Shown: positions 8,645 to 19,231 of the stretch, piece by piece
Layout of the letters: each line of letters begins with the position of its first letter
How positions within the stretch are numbered: the first letter of the stretch is position 1
Assembly: GCA_010094045.1 (NCBI GenBank)
Contig: ML986926.1
Span: 1 to 24,925, forward strand
Length of the DNA stretch: 24,925 nt
Direction: 5' to 3'
From: Lojkania enalia
Taxonomy: Eukaryota > Ascomycota > Dothideomycetes > Pleosporales
Notes under the pieces: generated by a model
Databases searched by the model: none
The model's input: the letters and a program-made list of their open reading frames with translations, nothing else
Told to the model about the DNA's origin: nothing
Program-made: the position numbers and the translations under genes

Positions 8645-10175
8645 TTAATATGACGAAGAAGAGGGTTGGTGGTGGCTTCTGTGTCTCTCATATGATATTG
8701 GGGGATGTTGCTGTCGTCGAGAAGATATCTCCGGTTGAGATGACTGTGAATAAGTCTGTCGGTGATGGGACGGATTATTGCTATTTTCGCGTTTTGGTCG
8801 TTCGGCGTTTTCCTTCACCCTTTGCTCCTTTGCATTACCATTGTAAAGTTCGTCCCGAAGTCTGTCTCGCTCATGTCTGTAGCGATTAGCACGCTGTTCT
8901 TGTTTCCGGCGAGCTTCCATTTATTATCTAGATCCTCGAGCAGGTTGTAAACATCGATCTCAAGTTTTTCGACAGATTGTTGCAGGCTTTCGATATCTCT
9001 CGCATCTTGCTCACGATCTTCTGTGAGCTGTCGGTTGTTCGCCCTTAGCCGTTGTTCTTCGCCTAAGTCGACCCAACTCAGCAGACAATGCCTGATGACT
9101 CTCCTTCCGTTGTCGTATAGTATCCTGAGCCATCCACACGTCGGTATTGGGATGTGCTGCCCAAGGGGCCTCTGGGTTTACCCATAAACGCACCATATCT
9201 GCAAGTGGAGTTTTCTATTCGACACTCGGTGGCTGGAGAGGCGGCTCATCCCACCACCAGCCCACCTCCACCGGCAAAGATTTCACCCGTCTTCGCCTTC
9301 TCTCTTGTGTCTCCTTGCTTCTTAATTTGTACATTGTGTATACAAGATCCGCAACGAAATAGTACGACACATCTGGAAAGGCCGCGGCGGCGGTATCGTC
9401 GTATATGTGCTGTGCATATCTTCGCGCGATATTAGTAGCTATGTAGATATTGTTTGGTCGTCTATTTACACCAGCACTGCTAGGATCAAGTTGAGCAACA
9501 TGTTACTATACCTCAATTGGCATCTCTCTAACGCGCAGTAGCCCTTCTGTTCTAAGAATTTTTGAATGCGCTTGTTGCGATCGCGCTTAATGAACATACC
9601 CTTATGCAGTATATAGGTATGTTTTGTGCGTAGGCGGCTGTCTCGGTCATCCTGATCTAGCTGTTCTTTGAGAGGCGATAGATCGTTGCTGATATCCTCA
9701 CATTTGACCATGACTCCATCGTGAATATTGCGAATGAGGCTTATTCCCGTTTCAAAGACGAATGATGTTGGAGGTTGAAGACAAGGTCGTGTTATTAGAT
9801 ATGAAGCGTGAAACGCTTGTACCTCGTTGCTCATGCAACTGAAGCGTTTGGAGGCGGGGCTGCCATCTCTGTATAAACCAGATAATAACTCGCCAAGTTG
9901 GTAGGACACGTGCAGACACTTTGGATCTCGTGGATCTCGTGTCTCATCCATCGCTCAGCAGAGCTGCAGAGTATGGAGATGGCTCTGAGGGCGTCGCGGG
10001 GAATGGGGATCGTGAATGAGGGTCGCGACGAGTTTATTAAAAGTCCTCCTGACAATGGCATTCTAATTGGCGGAGGATCTGTTCCGAGATGCCATTTCCG
10101 GCGATCAAATAGGGAAGGGGTTTGCTGTTCTAAGAGGGCATCGAATAAAAATATAGAAGGCTGGGTTGGCGGCAT
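8645..10175 (-). pseudogene. Broken gene for a coiled-coil protein
   Basis: I do not recognise the family. Minus-strand frames chain into one protein of roughly 500 residues with little gap. The ATG at 10175 opens MPPTQPSIFLFDALL. A frame change near 9945 leads to a block with LHVSYQLGELLSGLYRDGS and KHTYILHKGMFIKRDRNKR. A change near 9490 leads to NNIYIATNIARRYAQH and VSYYFVADLVYTMYKLRSKE, then a TAG at about 9210 (Gln codon expected), then MVRLWVNPEAPW. Changes near 9060 and 8925 lead into strongly helical blocks (RLRANNRQLTEDREQDARD; ARRKQEQRANRYRHERD) and a Ser/His-rich tail ending at 8645. No splice sites explain the shifts. A TATA-like CATATAAAT lies about 65 nt upstream of the ATG. The C-terminal third is coiled coil. 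Confidence 0.6.
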
Positions 10176-10558
10176 GTGTCTATCTCGTTTCGGATGTGAG
10201 CGGCTTGTGAGAGTGTGTGGATCTGGTACGAAACAATTTATATGCTGGCGTGAGTAGATTGAAAAAGCAGAAGGATTCTACGCTAGCGTTAGTCTTAACA
10301 ATATAGTATTAGCACAGAAACCCACAGTAGCATAGTCCTGTAAGTATTAGTATAGCTCTGTTGTGAATGAGCGCTCGCTAGGGTGGAGTGGTCCGAGAAA
10401 GCCTCCGACGCGCAAATAGTTGTATAGAGTAAAAACGGACTAAACCCATAAGTCATGGGAAAGTGAGTAGTCAAGAGGACCAAAGAGCGGGAACTGAGAG
10501 AAATTGGTAATTATATCCATTACTGTTGAGCTGTTCTGCAGCCATTCCATGCCCTTGG
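10176..10558. other. Intergenic between two minus-strand genes
   Basis: The right part is the 3' flank of the release-factor gene. The left part holds a TATA-like element at about 10236-10244 facing the broken coiled-coil gene. I see no further gene. Confidence 0.5.
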
Positions 10559-11936
10559 TTATTGTTTAGCGGCTGCGTTTTCGGCAATTAGGGTTTCCAC
10601 ATCTTTTTCGATGAGCCAGCTTCGAACGCTCTCCATGATCTTGTCGAGAGTCTCACCTCCTTCCATCACATCGTCTAGATCATGTACCGTCATCCCGCTG
10701 CGGTGATCCGTGACCCTTTGCTGGCCCCAGTTGTACGTCCTCACCTTGTCCCCCCTTCCCATCTTTGCCACACCAACAACACTTCGTCTCATTGCCACGA
10801 CTTCCTCTTCTCTCTTTTCTCGTCGTGCCTGAGCTAGGCGAGACCGAAGCAGTCGCCATGCCTTCTCCCTATTCTTTGGTTGGGACCTCGAATCTTGAAT
10901 GGAGACAACCGTGTTCGTGGGTATATGCGTTAGCCGCACTGCTGAATCTGTCGTATTGACATGTTGGCCGCCAGCGCCCCTTGCTCTCATGATATCTACC
11001 CTGACCTCTTTTGGATCGACATAGTAATCGCTCTCTGGATCATCGAAGTTTTCTTCTCCTAATGTATTCTCCTGGATGCTGGGCAATACAAGGACCGATA
11101 CGGCGCTAGTATGAACCCGTCCTTTCGATTCTGTAACAGGTACTCGTTGCACCCTGTGTACCCCTGCTTCGGATCGTAGCATTCCATATGCATTTGGCGC
11201 ATCTATTTCTAATATTGCCTCAGTAAGGGGAATCCCCGATTCCTGCGTACCGTTCGTGTATTCAAATTTTAACAACGTAGCGCGGTAGTTGTTGCGGTTG
11301 CAGAACCCCTGGTACATCCTCAGCAGATCCGCTGCGAAAATGGAGGCTTCCGAGCCGCCTGCCCCAGGGCGGATTTCGATCAAGCATGGGAGGTGCGCGA
11401 AGGGGTGCACCGGAATGAGGGATGTGGTAAGACTCTGCGATGCGTTAATGAGCTGTGATCGGGATGCTTCCAGGTCGTCTGCGGCGAGCTCGCGAAGCTC
11501 AGGGTCGGTCGTGGAGTCGTGGATCAATGATGTGAGCTCTGAAACGGACTGTATAGTATTGTTGGTTATCCAAATTGCTAAATTGAGCCATGGAGGTCAC
11601 TGGAGAGTGCTAACGGACCTCATTTGCTTTGTCCCAGTCCTGTAGAGCTCTTATGACGGGGCTATACTCGCCCAATTTCTTCGCTGCCTTGGAATCGAAG
11701 CCATTGGCAAGTTTGTCCGTTAGTTGCTTATGTTCGATAGCAATGCTGCGAGCTCGCGCTAATAGACCAGGAGAAATTGATTCTGCCGAAGTGGTAGCTG
11801 GCGCAAATATTAGAAAAATTGAATGTTCGGATCGCAAAAATCACACACCTGTGCTTTGAAGTCGAATCAGCCGTCTGAAGAGCGGCCTTGATATGTGTAG
11901 GAGACAGGAGCGGCATATCCAAGGAGCAGGCGTCAT
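10559..11936 (-). CDS. MRF1: Mitochondrial peptide chain release factor 1
   Basis: Three exons (11936-11849, 11797-11619, 11548-10559) with introns of 51 and 70 nt give 418 residues, close to yeast Mrf1. The protein ends translation at UAA and UAG codons in the mitochondrial ribosome. The universal GGQ tripeptide that enters the peptidyl-transferase centre is at 282-284 within GAGGQHVNTTDSAVR. Domain 2 shows EIRPGAGGSEAS near 147-158 and GVHRVQRVP-VT, whose P-V-T fits the PxT codon-recognition motif of RF1, followed by GRVHTSA. The N-terminus (MTPAPWICRSCLLHISRPLFRR) is basic and amphipathic, a mitochondrial presequence. The ATG at 11936 sits in ACAACCATG. Intron 2 uses GTCCGT as donor, slightly unusual, but it joins the two family-conserved blocks exactly in frame. 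It is divergent from the neighbouring gamma-glutamyltransferase-type gene. Confidence 0.93.
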
Positions 11937-12390
11937 GGTTGTGATCGTTGTAGACTTTGAATTGAAAATCAATTTACCAGGAACGCGACTACCGTGGAAT
12001 GGTACTGTCTTGGCGTGGCACGTTCCACGTGATATTTCATCCCATTGCAATCTTATCTTTCCCGAGGCCGCGGCCATGGAACGTATTCTCCTTCTATGCA
12101 GTCACGTTATGGACCCTTCAAAGGAGTTTAGATTCTTCGTCCCTATGGAGACAAGCGCCGATGCGGAGACAGCATGGAGGTCGACCACCGTGAATCGGCG
12201 GCTCCAACGGCATTACTTTTCCCGTCTGTATCCGCCTATACTTGTTTTTAAATAAGCCAGACGCCATATACTCTCAAAAGTTTCTATTTTGGCTCTACTT
12301 GAAATCTTATCCTCCAACTATATTAAGAAACCCACCTTACTTGACGCCATCATAAGCCCGCAATCCACAAACCCCGCATCAAACACCAAG
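11937..12390. promoter_or_regulatory. Shared divergent promoter region of MRF1 and the GGT-type gene
   Basis: The 454-nt gap between the two start codons must hold both promoters. Visible marks are a CACGTG E-box at 12026-12031, a binding site for bHLH factors, and a TTTAAATA TATA-like stretch at about 12246-12253, 138 nt upstream of the GGT-type start. A 120-codon plus-strand frame covers part of it but has no support as a gene. Confidence 0.4.
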
Positions 12391-14289
12391 ATGGGGCACC
12401 ATGGATACAACGTCTATCCTCACCAAGCCCCGGAGTTTGTCCACTTTCCTAGTCGTCGATCCGTAGTTCACAGCACAAGAGGCATTGTATCATGTACACA
12501 ACCTCTTGCTGCCGCTGCCGGACTGGAGGTTCTGAGGAAGGGAGGGAATGCGGCGGTATGAGCTGAATCAATTATGTACTTGTGGGAGCTAACACTTCCT
12601 AGGATGCCGCGGTAGCAACTGCCGCGGCGCTCAATGTGACTGAACCATCTCAAACCGGAATCGGCGGTGATATGTTCTGTCTCTATTATGACGCCAAGAA
12701 CAAGAAGGTGCATGCTTTGAATGGTTCGGGTCGCTCGGGACAACATGTTACGATAGAGCAGATACGCAAAGAGCTCAATATCCCAGATGGAGTGGTGGGG
12801 CAGATTCCGATGAGTAGTGTGCATGCGGTAACAGTTCCCGGAGCTGCAGCTGGCTGGGTTGATGTTCATGAAAGGTTTGGGAGCGGCAAGATATCACTCG
12901 AGGAAGTTTTGGCACCGGCCATTGCGCTTGCAGAAAAGGGCTTTCCAGTATCTGAGCTTTCCGCCTATCTTGTATGTTGTATCTTAATCTACAGGAGACT
13001 TGTTATTATCTAACCTAAATAAGTGGGAAGATGGGGAGCGCGTTTTGAAGAAGGCGTCACCCAACGGTGCGGAAATGCTCAAGAAAGATGCATCAGCACC
13101 GGGCGGCTGCAGAGCTCCAAAATCGGGAGAAATCATGAAAAACCCGACTATCGCGAACACATTCAAGCTCCTGGGAAAACACGGCAGGAAAGGTTTCTAT
13201 GAGGGTGAAGTAGCGGAACAGATAATCAAAGTGGTTTCAGATCTTGGGGGCTATCTGACCTTAGATGACTTGAAGCACCACGGTGAGACTGGTTCGGAAT
13301 CCGTCGACGCAGTCTCTTTGAAGTATACGGGGCAGGGTGTTGGGGAGAAAACTGAAGGGCATGGTATTGAGCTCTGGGAACATCCACCGAACGGCCAGGG
13401 AATCGTCGCATTAATGGCACTAGGTATATTGCAAGAGCTGGAGAAGCAAAGTAAAATATCTAAGTGGAGCTGGAAGGACCACAACAAGACCGAGCATCTC
13501 CACGCGGTCATTGAAGCCCTCCGTATCGCTTTTGCCGACGCACATTGGTTCGTTGCCGATCCTAATATCTCAAAAGTTCCCTCTGCAGAGCTCATTTCAC
13601 AGCCGTACCTCGCCGAGCGTGCAAAGCAATTCGATCCAAAGAAGGTCTTATCAGCGGCGATACACGGCTCGCCGGCACATATACACGGCGACACAGTGTA
13701 TTTCTGCGCCTCCGACCCCGATGGCAATGCCATCTCCTTCATCAATAGCAACTATGGTGGTTTTGGCACAGGAATCATCCCTAAAGGATGCGGTTTCACG
13801 TTGCAAAACCGCGGCGCAAATTTTAGGCTAACGAAAGATCACCCTAATGCACTAGAGCCTAGGAAACGCCCATACCATACGATCATTCCTGGATTGGTTA
13901 CGAACGCAAAGGACCAAAGCCTGCACTCCGTGTATGGTGTTATGGGAGGCTTCATGCAACCTCAGGGCCACGTGCAAGTCCTGCTCAACCAGGAAGTCTT
14001 CAAGCTTCACCCTCAAGCCGCACTCGATTCTCCGCGTATCTGCATTGGTGCTGGTATGCCGAAAGAGGATGGATCGATGTCTGACGCAACAATTTTCATC
14101 GAGGAAGGTATCGACGATAAAGTGGTGCAGGAGCTAAAAGCTTTAGGCCACAATGTCCAGTGGCTTGGTGGATATGGACGCTCGATGTTTGGACGAGGGC
14201 AGATTATCAGACAGCATTTCGATGAGGGCATCATGGTGTGGAGCGGCGCGAGTGATCCGCGAGGTGATGGTGCGGCGATGCCTATGTAG
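12391..14289 (+). CDS. Gamma-glutamyltransferase family protein (Ntn hydrolase)
   Basis: Three exons (12391-12555, 12603-12971, 13024-14289) with introns of 47 and 52 nt, the second having a CTAAC branch site, encode 599 residues. The family cleaves gamma-glutamyl bonds, as in glutathione, after self-cleavage that frees an N-terminal threonine. The expected nucleophile is T402 in HGDTVYF, which would give a large subunit of 401 and a small one of 198 residues. Supporting signatures are GGNAADAAVATA across intron 1, [27 protein letters not shown], the motif [20 protein letters not shown] and a [12 protein letters not shown] block. Residues 1-25 hold no signal peptide or membrane anchor, unlike classical secreted or surface GGT, so an intracellular enzyme like the bacterial YwrD branch is more likely. 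The exact donor and acceptor substrates are unknown. Confidence 0.9.
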
Positions 14290-14871
14290 ATGTCATTGTA
14301 GAACAAAGCGGAAAAATGAAATTATTCTATTAGTAAGGTATTGCCATGAGGGCTTTTTTCCTGCCTTTGGATGAAAAATTGATACCTTATAGTTAGAGTA
14401 TCATCGGGTAAGACTTGAATAGGTACAAGACTGGTCAGGAAGGAAAGGAAATGTGATAACTATCTCAGCTACTACTGAACGCTATAAGGGAAAGCTCTTA
14501 GCCCTCCAATCCCGGGGTAGCTGACAACTGTTACTAGTCGTAACATACAACAATTCGAAGGCTAAAGCACACATTAACCCATTAACCATGTCACGATATA
14601 ATCGTGCACCTCATATTTCATTTGGCCACCGCGCTCGCCGGATCCCCGTCCTAATCGCCATCCTCCAGTGCGAAGGGAGGCGCGTCTCCACACGTTCGGT
14701 CCCAATGGTATTCGAACTGCACCACCCGCTCGTAGACTCCGTACTAAGTCTCCAGATGCCTTTATGGGCATGCTGGCTAGTGCATCCCTAAGAAAGCATT
14801 CAATGAAAAATAAATCCCTTATAAAATTAAATTTTAATAAAGAAAATATTTCGCTCTTAGTTGATTATTAA
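14290..14871. other. Intergenic, no gene seen
   Basis: The 3' flank of the GGT-type gene is followed by AT-rich sequence. A minus-strand 65-codon frame (14574-14771) is rich in Arg and Gly and shows no domain. A TTCGAA-containing stretch near 14710 looked tRNA-like but has no cloverleaf. Confidence 0.45.
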
Positions 14872-16300
14872 TAACTCTCGGATACATCTAGGGTGCCATG
14901 ACCGTGGTACCCAATATCGAAATCTCTTCTTGCAATCTCGTATCAAGCAAGTGAACGTCGCGGTCCTCTTGTCGAGGATTGTTGGGTGTGGGAGGCTCTT
15001 GGGTTGATGAGCAATCTTGAGGTGCCGGGCGTAAAAGTTTCTCTTCCTGTTGAAGATCTGGCTGTTCGGATACCCGAGGACACAGCATGCAATAGTACCA
15101 TGTCCTTCATCAACGCGCTTCGATAAACCGCCTCTGATGCACATATTCTGATACACATATACTTTTCCATCTGGAAAAATTGCATGGCTACATTCTTTAC
15201 CCGTTTTCTTCTCGTCGCCTTTGGCCAGAGTCGTACTTATATGTTGTTACGTGCCCTTTGAGAACGTCAGACTGGGAAGCTGGCCGATATTCGCATCTAT
15301 GCGGGGGAAGCAGACATGAGAAAGAGAATAGATTAGATGCATCAATGCTGCTAAGGGAATTACTCCCTATTTGTCTAGCATAGTTCCACCACTTGTTTCT
15401 ACTTTTAATTACTAGGATGAAGTTGAGGGCCGAGAATGCCCTCACAAACTGCATTTCGATGCCCTTGATTGCTGTCAATACGGCTAGCCGCAGACTCCTA
15501 ATGAGAAGTGGTCTTGCACGGCGATATCGTTTCCTACAAGCGCCTTGGGCGTCTTCCTATCTTGTTTATATCCTTCACTATCTTCTAAGACCGGTTAATC
15601 AGGATTAGACGACCAGCCGTCTTGTTTATCTGCAAGTGGCTCTGTAGCATTCTGAGAGGCATTCTGAGCGAGGATCAGAGGGTTGACTCTAGGCTCGGGC
15701 TCCCCTTAGCACTTGAAAAATGGCCTGTCGGTGCAGGAGCTTTTTCTCAAGACTCGCTCTTATCTTCATCGTCTCAGTCGTCTCTACTGTCTCTGAGGTG
15801 GGTGGTTGCAGCTATGTCTTGGGGTGCTCGTTCGGGGAATTGATGAGCTCGAGACTGTGGTAGTAGTAGTTATTGAGTGGTGAACCGCTGATATTGCGGG
15901 CTTCGCAAGCTGCGTCGACCCGTTTCTGTTTGCATCAGCGCTTGAAGCTTTCCAAACTATGTGTAACTGGACCCGCAGCAGCCTGCAGATTTGTCGCCGA
16001 CATATTTGCTGAATGATGTTTGTTCCGCCGTTAGCTTGGCCCTGGACCACCATGTGTCGGAGTTTGAGTAGCTCCTAGTATATTTCTGTCTCACTCCCTA
16101 GGCTCGAGCGTGGTTCGTGTGGCTCAGGGCATCGGCGATGCTATCGAGGTTATGTCCTCGAATATCCGGAGCAACGTAGGCGAGATCGTCGACCACTCCA
16201 TAACGGAAGGCGCAGGGCAGAATTTTGACCTCAAGTCCAAGGCTCGCGCTCCTTCCATCACGGCACGATTAGTGCGCGTTGTAGGCGAGAACTCTTCTCA
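14872..16300 (-). pseudogene. Relic of a tyrosine-recombinase-like gene with a C-terminal zinc finger
   Basis: Minus-strand translation between 16300 and 15960 gives LEVKILPCAFRYGVVDDLAY, then GHNLDSIADALSHTNHARA, a TAG stop (16100-16098), and in the same frame GVRQKYTRSYSNSDTWWSR and SFSKYVGDK. The Arg (codon 16205-16203), the His of LSHT and the Tyr of QKYTRSY have the order of the C-terminal R-H-Y catalytic residues of tyrosine recombinases, as in Cryptons and the DUF3435 proteins tied to Starship elements. Further on, after a Ser/Thr-rich link (16053-15784), a frame at 15156-14872 has FNRKRNFYARHLKIAH and TFTCLIRDCKKRFRYW, like worn C2H2 fingers. Several stops and frame changes make it non-functional. 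The link between the two halves is inferred from strand and order. Confidence 0.45.
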
Positions 16301-16484
16301 TATGATTTCGTTCTCTCCCCATGTACACGTTTCGGACCCATGCGTTTGTAATAGGTATATTATAAAAGCCAAATCACGTTTTAAAGTGCCAAAACGCCAG
16401 CTTCTGTGTAGTCTCTAATTTATCCCTTCTTATAAGAGCGTGCGCTCACCCAATAAAGAGAACAATAACACAGTTGCAGCTCAA

Positions 16485-17540
16485 TGTTTCCTCTTACGAG
16501 TAAACTACAACCTATAAACGCGCAATCGACTTAGAAAGAAGCTAGAATATATCTAGCTCTCTGGGCTCTTTAGCAAGATGCGTTATTAAGTATACGACAT
16601 ATTACATCAATCTATAATATTACCTAAAGTACCTCTAGTACTTAAAAGTATATCTAGTACTTAAAAGTATAGAATAGCTCTACGACGCAATTGCCGGCCT
16701 AATTTAATAAAGCTAACTAAGATTGAGGAGTGGGTAATTATTCAGCATATACTCGATCTAGATATACGAGGATTTCCGCCTCGGCTTACTACTATTCGAA
16801 ATATAGCCAATTTACTGCTAGCTGCACGCTCTGCTGGCCAGGTCGGAAATAACTAGATAGAGAACTTCGTTAAACGGACGCCTGAGCCTAAAGCTAGATT
16901 TAACCGAAAGTACAACCATTTAAGAGCTAAATGCGAGGATTCTAAGGTTGTTAGAGGCTGGTTTCGGCTTGTATAAAATATAAAGGCCAAGTACTGCATC
17001 CTCGATAAAGATATGTACAGCTTTGATAAATCAGACTTTATAATAGGCGTTCCTTCGACAGGAGTAGTTACAGGATCTGAGAGACAGAATCGGTTGAAGC
17101 AGCTCTAGCCATGCGATTGTAAGTGGACTACAGTTATTTAGGGCATCTATGCGATAGAATAGGTAATCCGCCTTTTATTATTATAAACAAATATCACCTC
17201 TCTACATAGTATAAAGAAGATAATACTCTAACAAACTGAGCTATACAAATTACTGATAGTGGCTGGACGATAGATAAAGCTGGTATTGAGTAGTTAAGGT
17301 ATACAAAGGGCCGTATTATTAGTACGCGTCCACTGCTGATTATTAACGAATATAAGAGTTATAAGTTGTTTGAATTCAAGCAATTCTGTAAGGAATGGAA
17401 AATAATTACTTTCCTGCGCATTCTTCCTACCTAACGATCTCTAATAATCGCGGATTTTTGTTTGGTCTTGGTAGAGTAATTAGCTCGCTTTGGTTATTAG
17501 ATCGCTTATACTTTATGTTAAAAGAGCATGAAGATTTGAT
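16485..17540 (+). mobile_element. Pogo/Fot1-type DDE transposase relic with RIP-like decay
   Basis: Plus-strand frames reproduce a pogo-family transposase from end to end. There is a psq-like helix-turn-helix with EARIYLALWAL, LLSIRHITSIYNIT; a CENP-B-like part with KLTKIEEWVIIQHILDLDIR, FPPRL, FVKRTPE and RFNRKYNHLRAKCEDSK; then the catalytic domain with DKDMYSFDKSDF, VVTGSERQNR, PPFII, GWTIDKAGIEWLRYTK and LLIINEYKSY. In active relatives the last motif is IIDGHESH; here D, G and H have become N, E and Y (aac at 17345-17347), all G-to-A or C-to-T changes. Trp and Gln positions repeatedly read TAG or TAA. The HSSH region near 17425 survives as HSSY in a shifted frame. Terminal inverted repeats were not found. 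Confidence 0.8.
16634..16671 (+). repeat. Perfect 19-bp tandem duplication inside the transposase relic
   Basis: TCTAGTACTTAAAAGTATA occurs twice back to back (16634-16652 and 16653-16671). With only one copy, the helix-turn-helix part upstream reads straight into RNCRPNLIKLTKIEEW downstream. The extra 19 bases shift the frame, so the duplication came after the transposase was laid down. Confidence 0.85.
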
Positions 17541-17955
17541 TTATAAATAGTCTAGTGGTACCGACAGGCACTTATATAATGCAAAGTCACATCGAAATGG
17601 GGGCCGGAACATGCAATGTCTGTCTCTTCTGTCTAAAAGTAACCCGATAATTGTAAGAATGGCGGGACAATCTTTTCTAAAATGACGATTACCGGAGTGT
17701 GACTATTGTTTTAGGACGAGTCTGAAACCAGCTGACTAGTTATGCTACTATTACGGCTCGTTCATACCAGAATGCAGAACGATAGTCCTTTATGGGGGAT
17801 GAATGATAGGTGGCTTTCGTTCGTCGGAATGATGAGAAGTAGGAAATGATAATGAAAATACCTTTGTGTCAATAATGTGTGAAGAAAAGAAGTTGAAAGA
17901 GATAGAAAGGGCCTAAATAGCCCGGTAAAGAAGGAAAGGAAGTTGATGCAGAAGT
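17541..17955. other. AT-rich tail of the relic island
   Basis: No gene is seen. On the minus strand, around 17870-17930, a CTATTTAGGCCC core is followed by a long pyrimidine run, as in the promoter part of some fungal LTRs. This is too weak to call an LTR. The part from 17600 may be the original host sequence beyond the pogo copy. Confidence 0.35.
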
Positions 17956-18394
17956 TTAATGGAGCTTGGGAGTAATAGGTGGGTATACTAGGCAGCGGGA
18001 ATGTGCTGCTGCCTTAAAGCTTCGGAAGCGGACGGAGTTTAATTTACTAGTTTGCCTGCTCAGACATGTAAGATAACTGAATATAAACTTGGTTAATATG
18101 CATTTGGAAAGTATATTGCGAATTAGGAATTTTATTATTCTTGTGACGAACTGTTTTATCAGAATGATACCTGAACAACACCATTTTCGGGCCTCTAGAG
18201 TAACATGATCGTGACCCACCGCTAGATGTTTGAAACGGTGGCCTAATGGATTCAATAGGAGTTGTGCAGTTCGCCAGGTCGAACTAGAACTGCCGCTAAG
18301 AACTGGAACCTGTTGAAGGTGTTTAGCTGCTCTTCGCGAGGCAACGAACCTTAAGCAATGATCGGATCGACCTGCCATGGCCTCGTCCTAGGCA

Positions 18395-19054
18395 CTACAT
18401 GCCGCTATCGTCCACGGAGCGAGGGAAAACGATGACCCACATCGTACTGTGTGGGAGGTCGTCTGGTGGGGCTCCGCAGGATGGAATTCTGGCTGAAAAC
18501 CACGAGCGTAGTATCGTAATTTCTACCAAATAGTATTTTGAGCGGGATGCGTGAACCGGAATGTGATGAAACCGTGATCGAGGGTTGACGACAATGGCCC
18601 GCAATTCATCTGCAGCGTATGCCAAATGGGTGCCGCAACCGACTTGGCGGTGCCAACTAGGCGCTTTGGATACCAATCATACAGATCTGGATGCCCCACT
18701 CCATCAGTCTTGTGGCGCACGAAGCTCCCCTGCAGCTTTTCCAGCAACGACCTAGACCTACTAGTATACACTCCCATGCTCCATGCACCATTATCATCAG
18801 CCTTAGCAAGGCCTCAGTGGAACACGAGAATTGCCGCAATCGACTTTTTTCAGATTTCCCAGCGTGGACCCGGAAAGCGTATCAGGAACAGCCTTTCCAC
18901 GGCGAGAGCGAAGGATCGATTGACCAACGCCACCATCGATCGGCCAGTTCTCATGACCCCCAGCTCCATCAATCAGAGTTGCAACTTGCCGCGTAACACA
19001 CACGATGAAGCTCAGCAATAGCCTGTACGCCGCAACTTGCTTTGTTTGCAGCAC
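18395..19054 (-). pseudogene. Possible decayed gene for a small, perhaps secreted protein
   Basis: I do not recognise it. Minus-strand frames chain with little overlap. From 19054 comes YRLLLSFIVCVTRQVATLID, with a hydrophobic stretch that could be a signal peptide, then LSGSTLGNLKKVDCGNS and RVPLRPC before a TAA. Next, from 18777, comes MGVYTSRSRSLLEKLQGSF and PDLYDWYPKRLVGTAK. A third frame follows with THLAYAADELRAIVVNPRS. Residue composition looks protein-like in each block, but the frames are not joined by clear splice sites. It may be a pseudogene or chance open sequence; a plus-strand frame (18626-19021) covers the same DNA. Confidence 0.25.
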
Positions 19055-19231
19055 TCACCCGTTACATCATGCCTCGTGAGTGCAAGATATGTTGGCCGGC
19101 CCGCCCTTTGGAATGCTGCATATAGCTTAACAGCTCCTTCCACTCAAACCACTGCCAACTTCCAGACAAGTTCTACGCACCATTTTTGATCCTCACAAGT
19201 CTACCGCCTCTTCAAGCCATCACGGTGCACA

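Noticed and set aside
11893..12255. A 120-codon plus-strand frame between MRF1 and the GGT-type gene
   Set aside because: It overlaps MRF1 exon 1 antisense and the shared promoter, has no domain, and its composition is not protein-like.
14690..14730. A second TTCGAAT stretch resembling a tRNA T-arm
   Set aside because: No complementary T stem or cloverleaf is present on either strand.
18626..19021. Plus-strand 131-codon frame
   Set aside because: No recognisable domain or good start context; the minus strand of the same DNA looks slightly more protein-like, and neither is strong.
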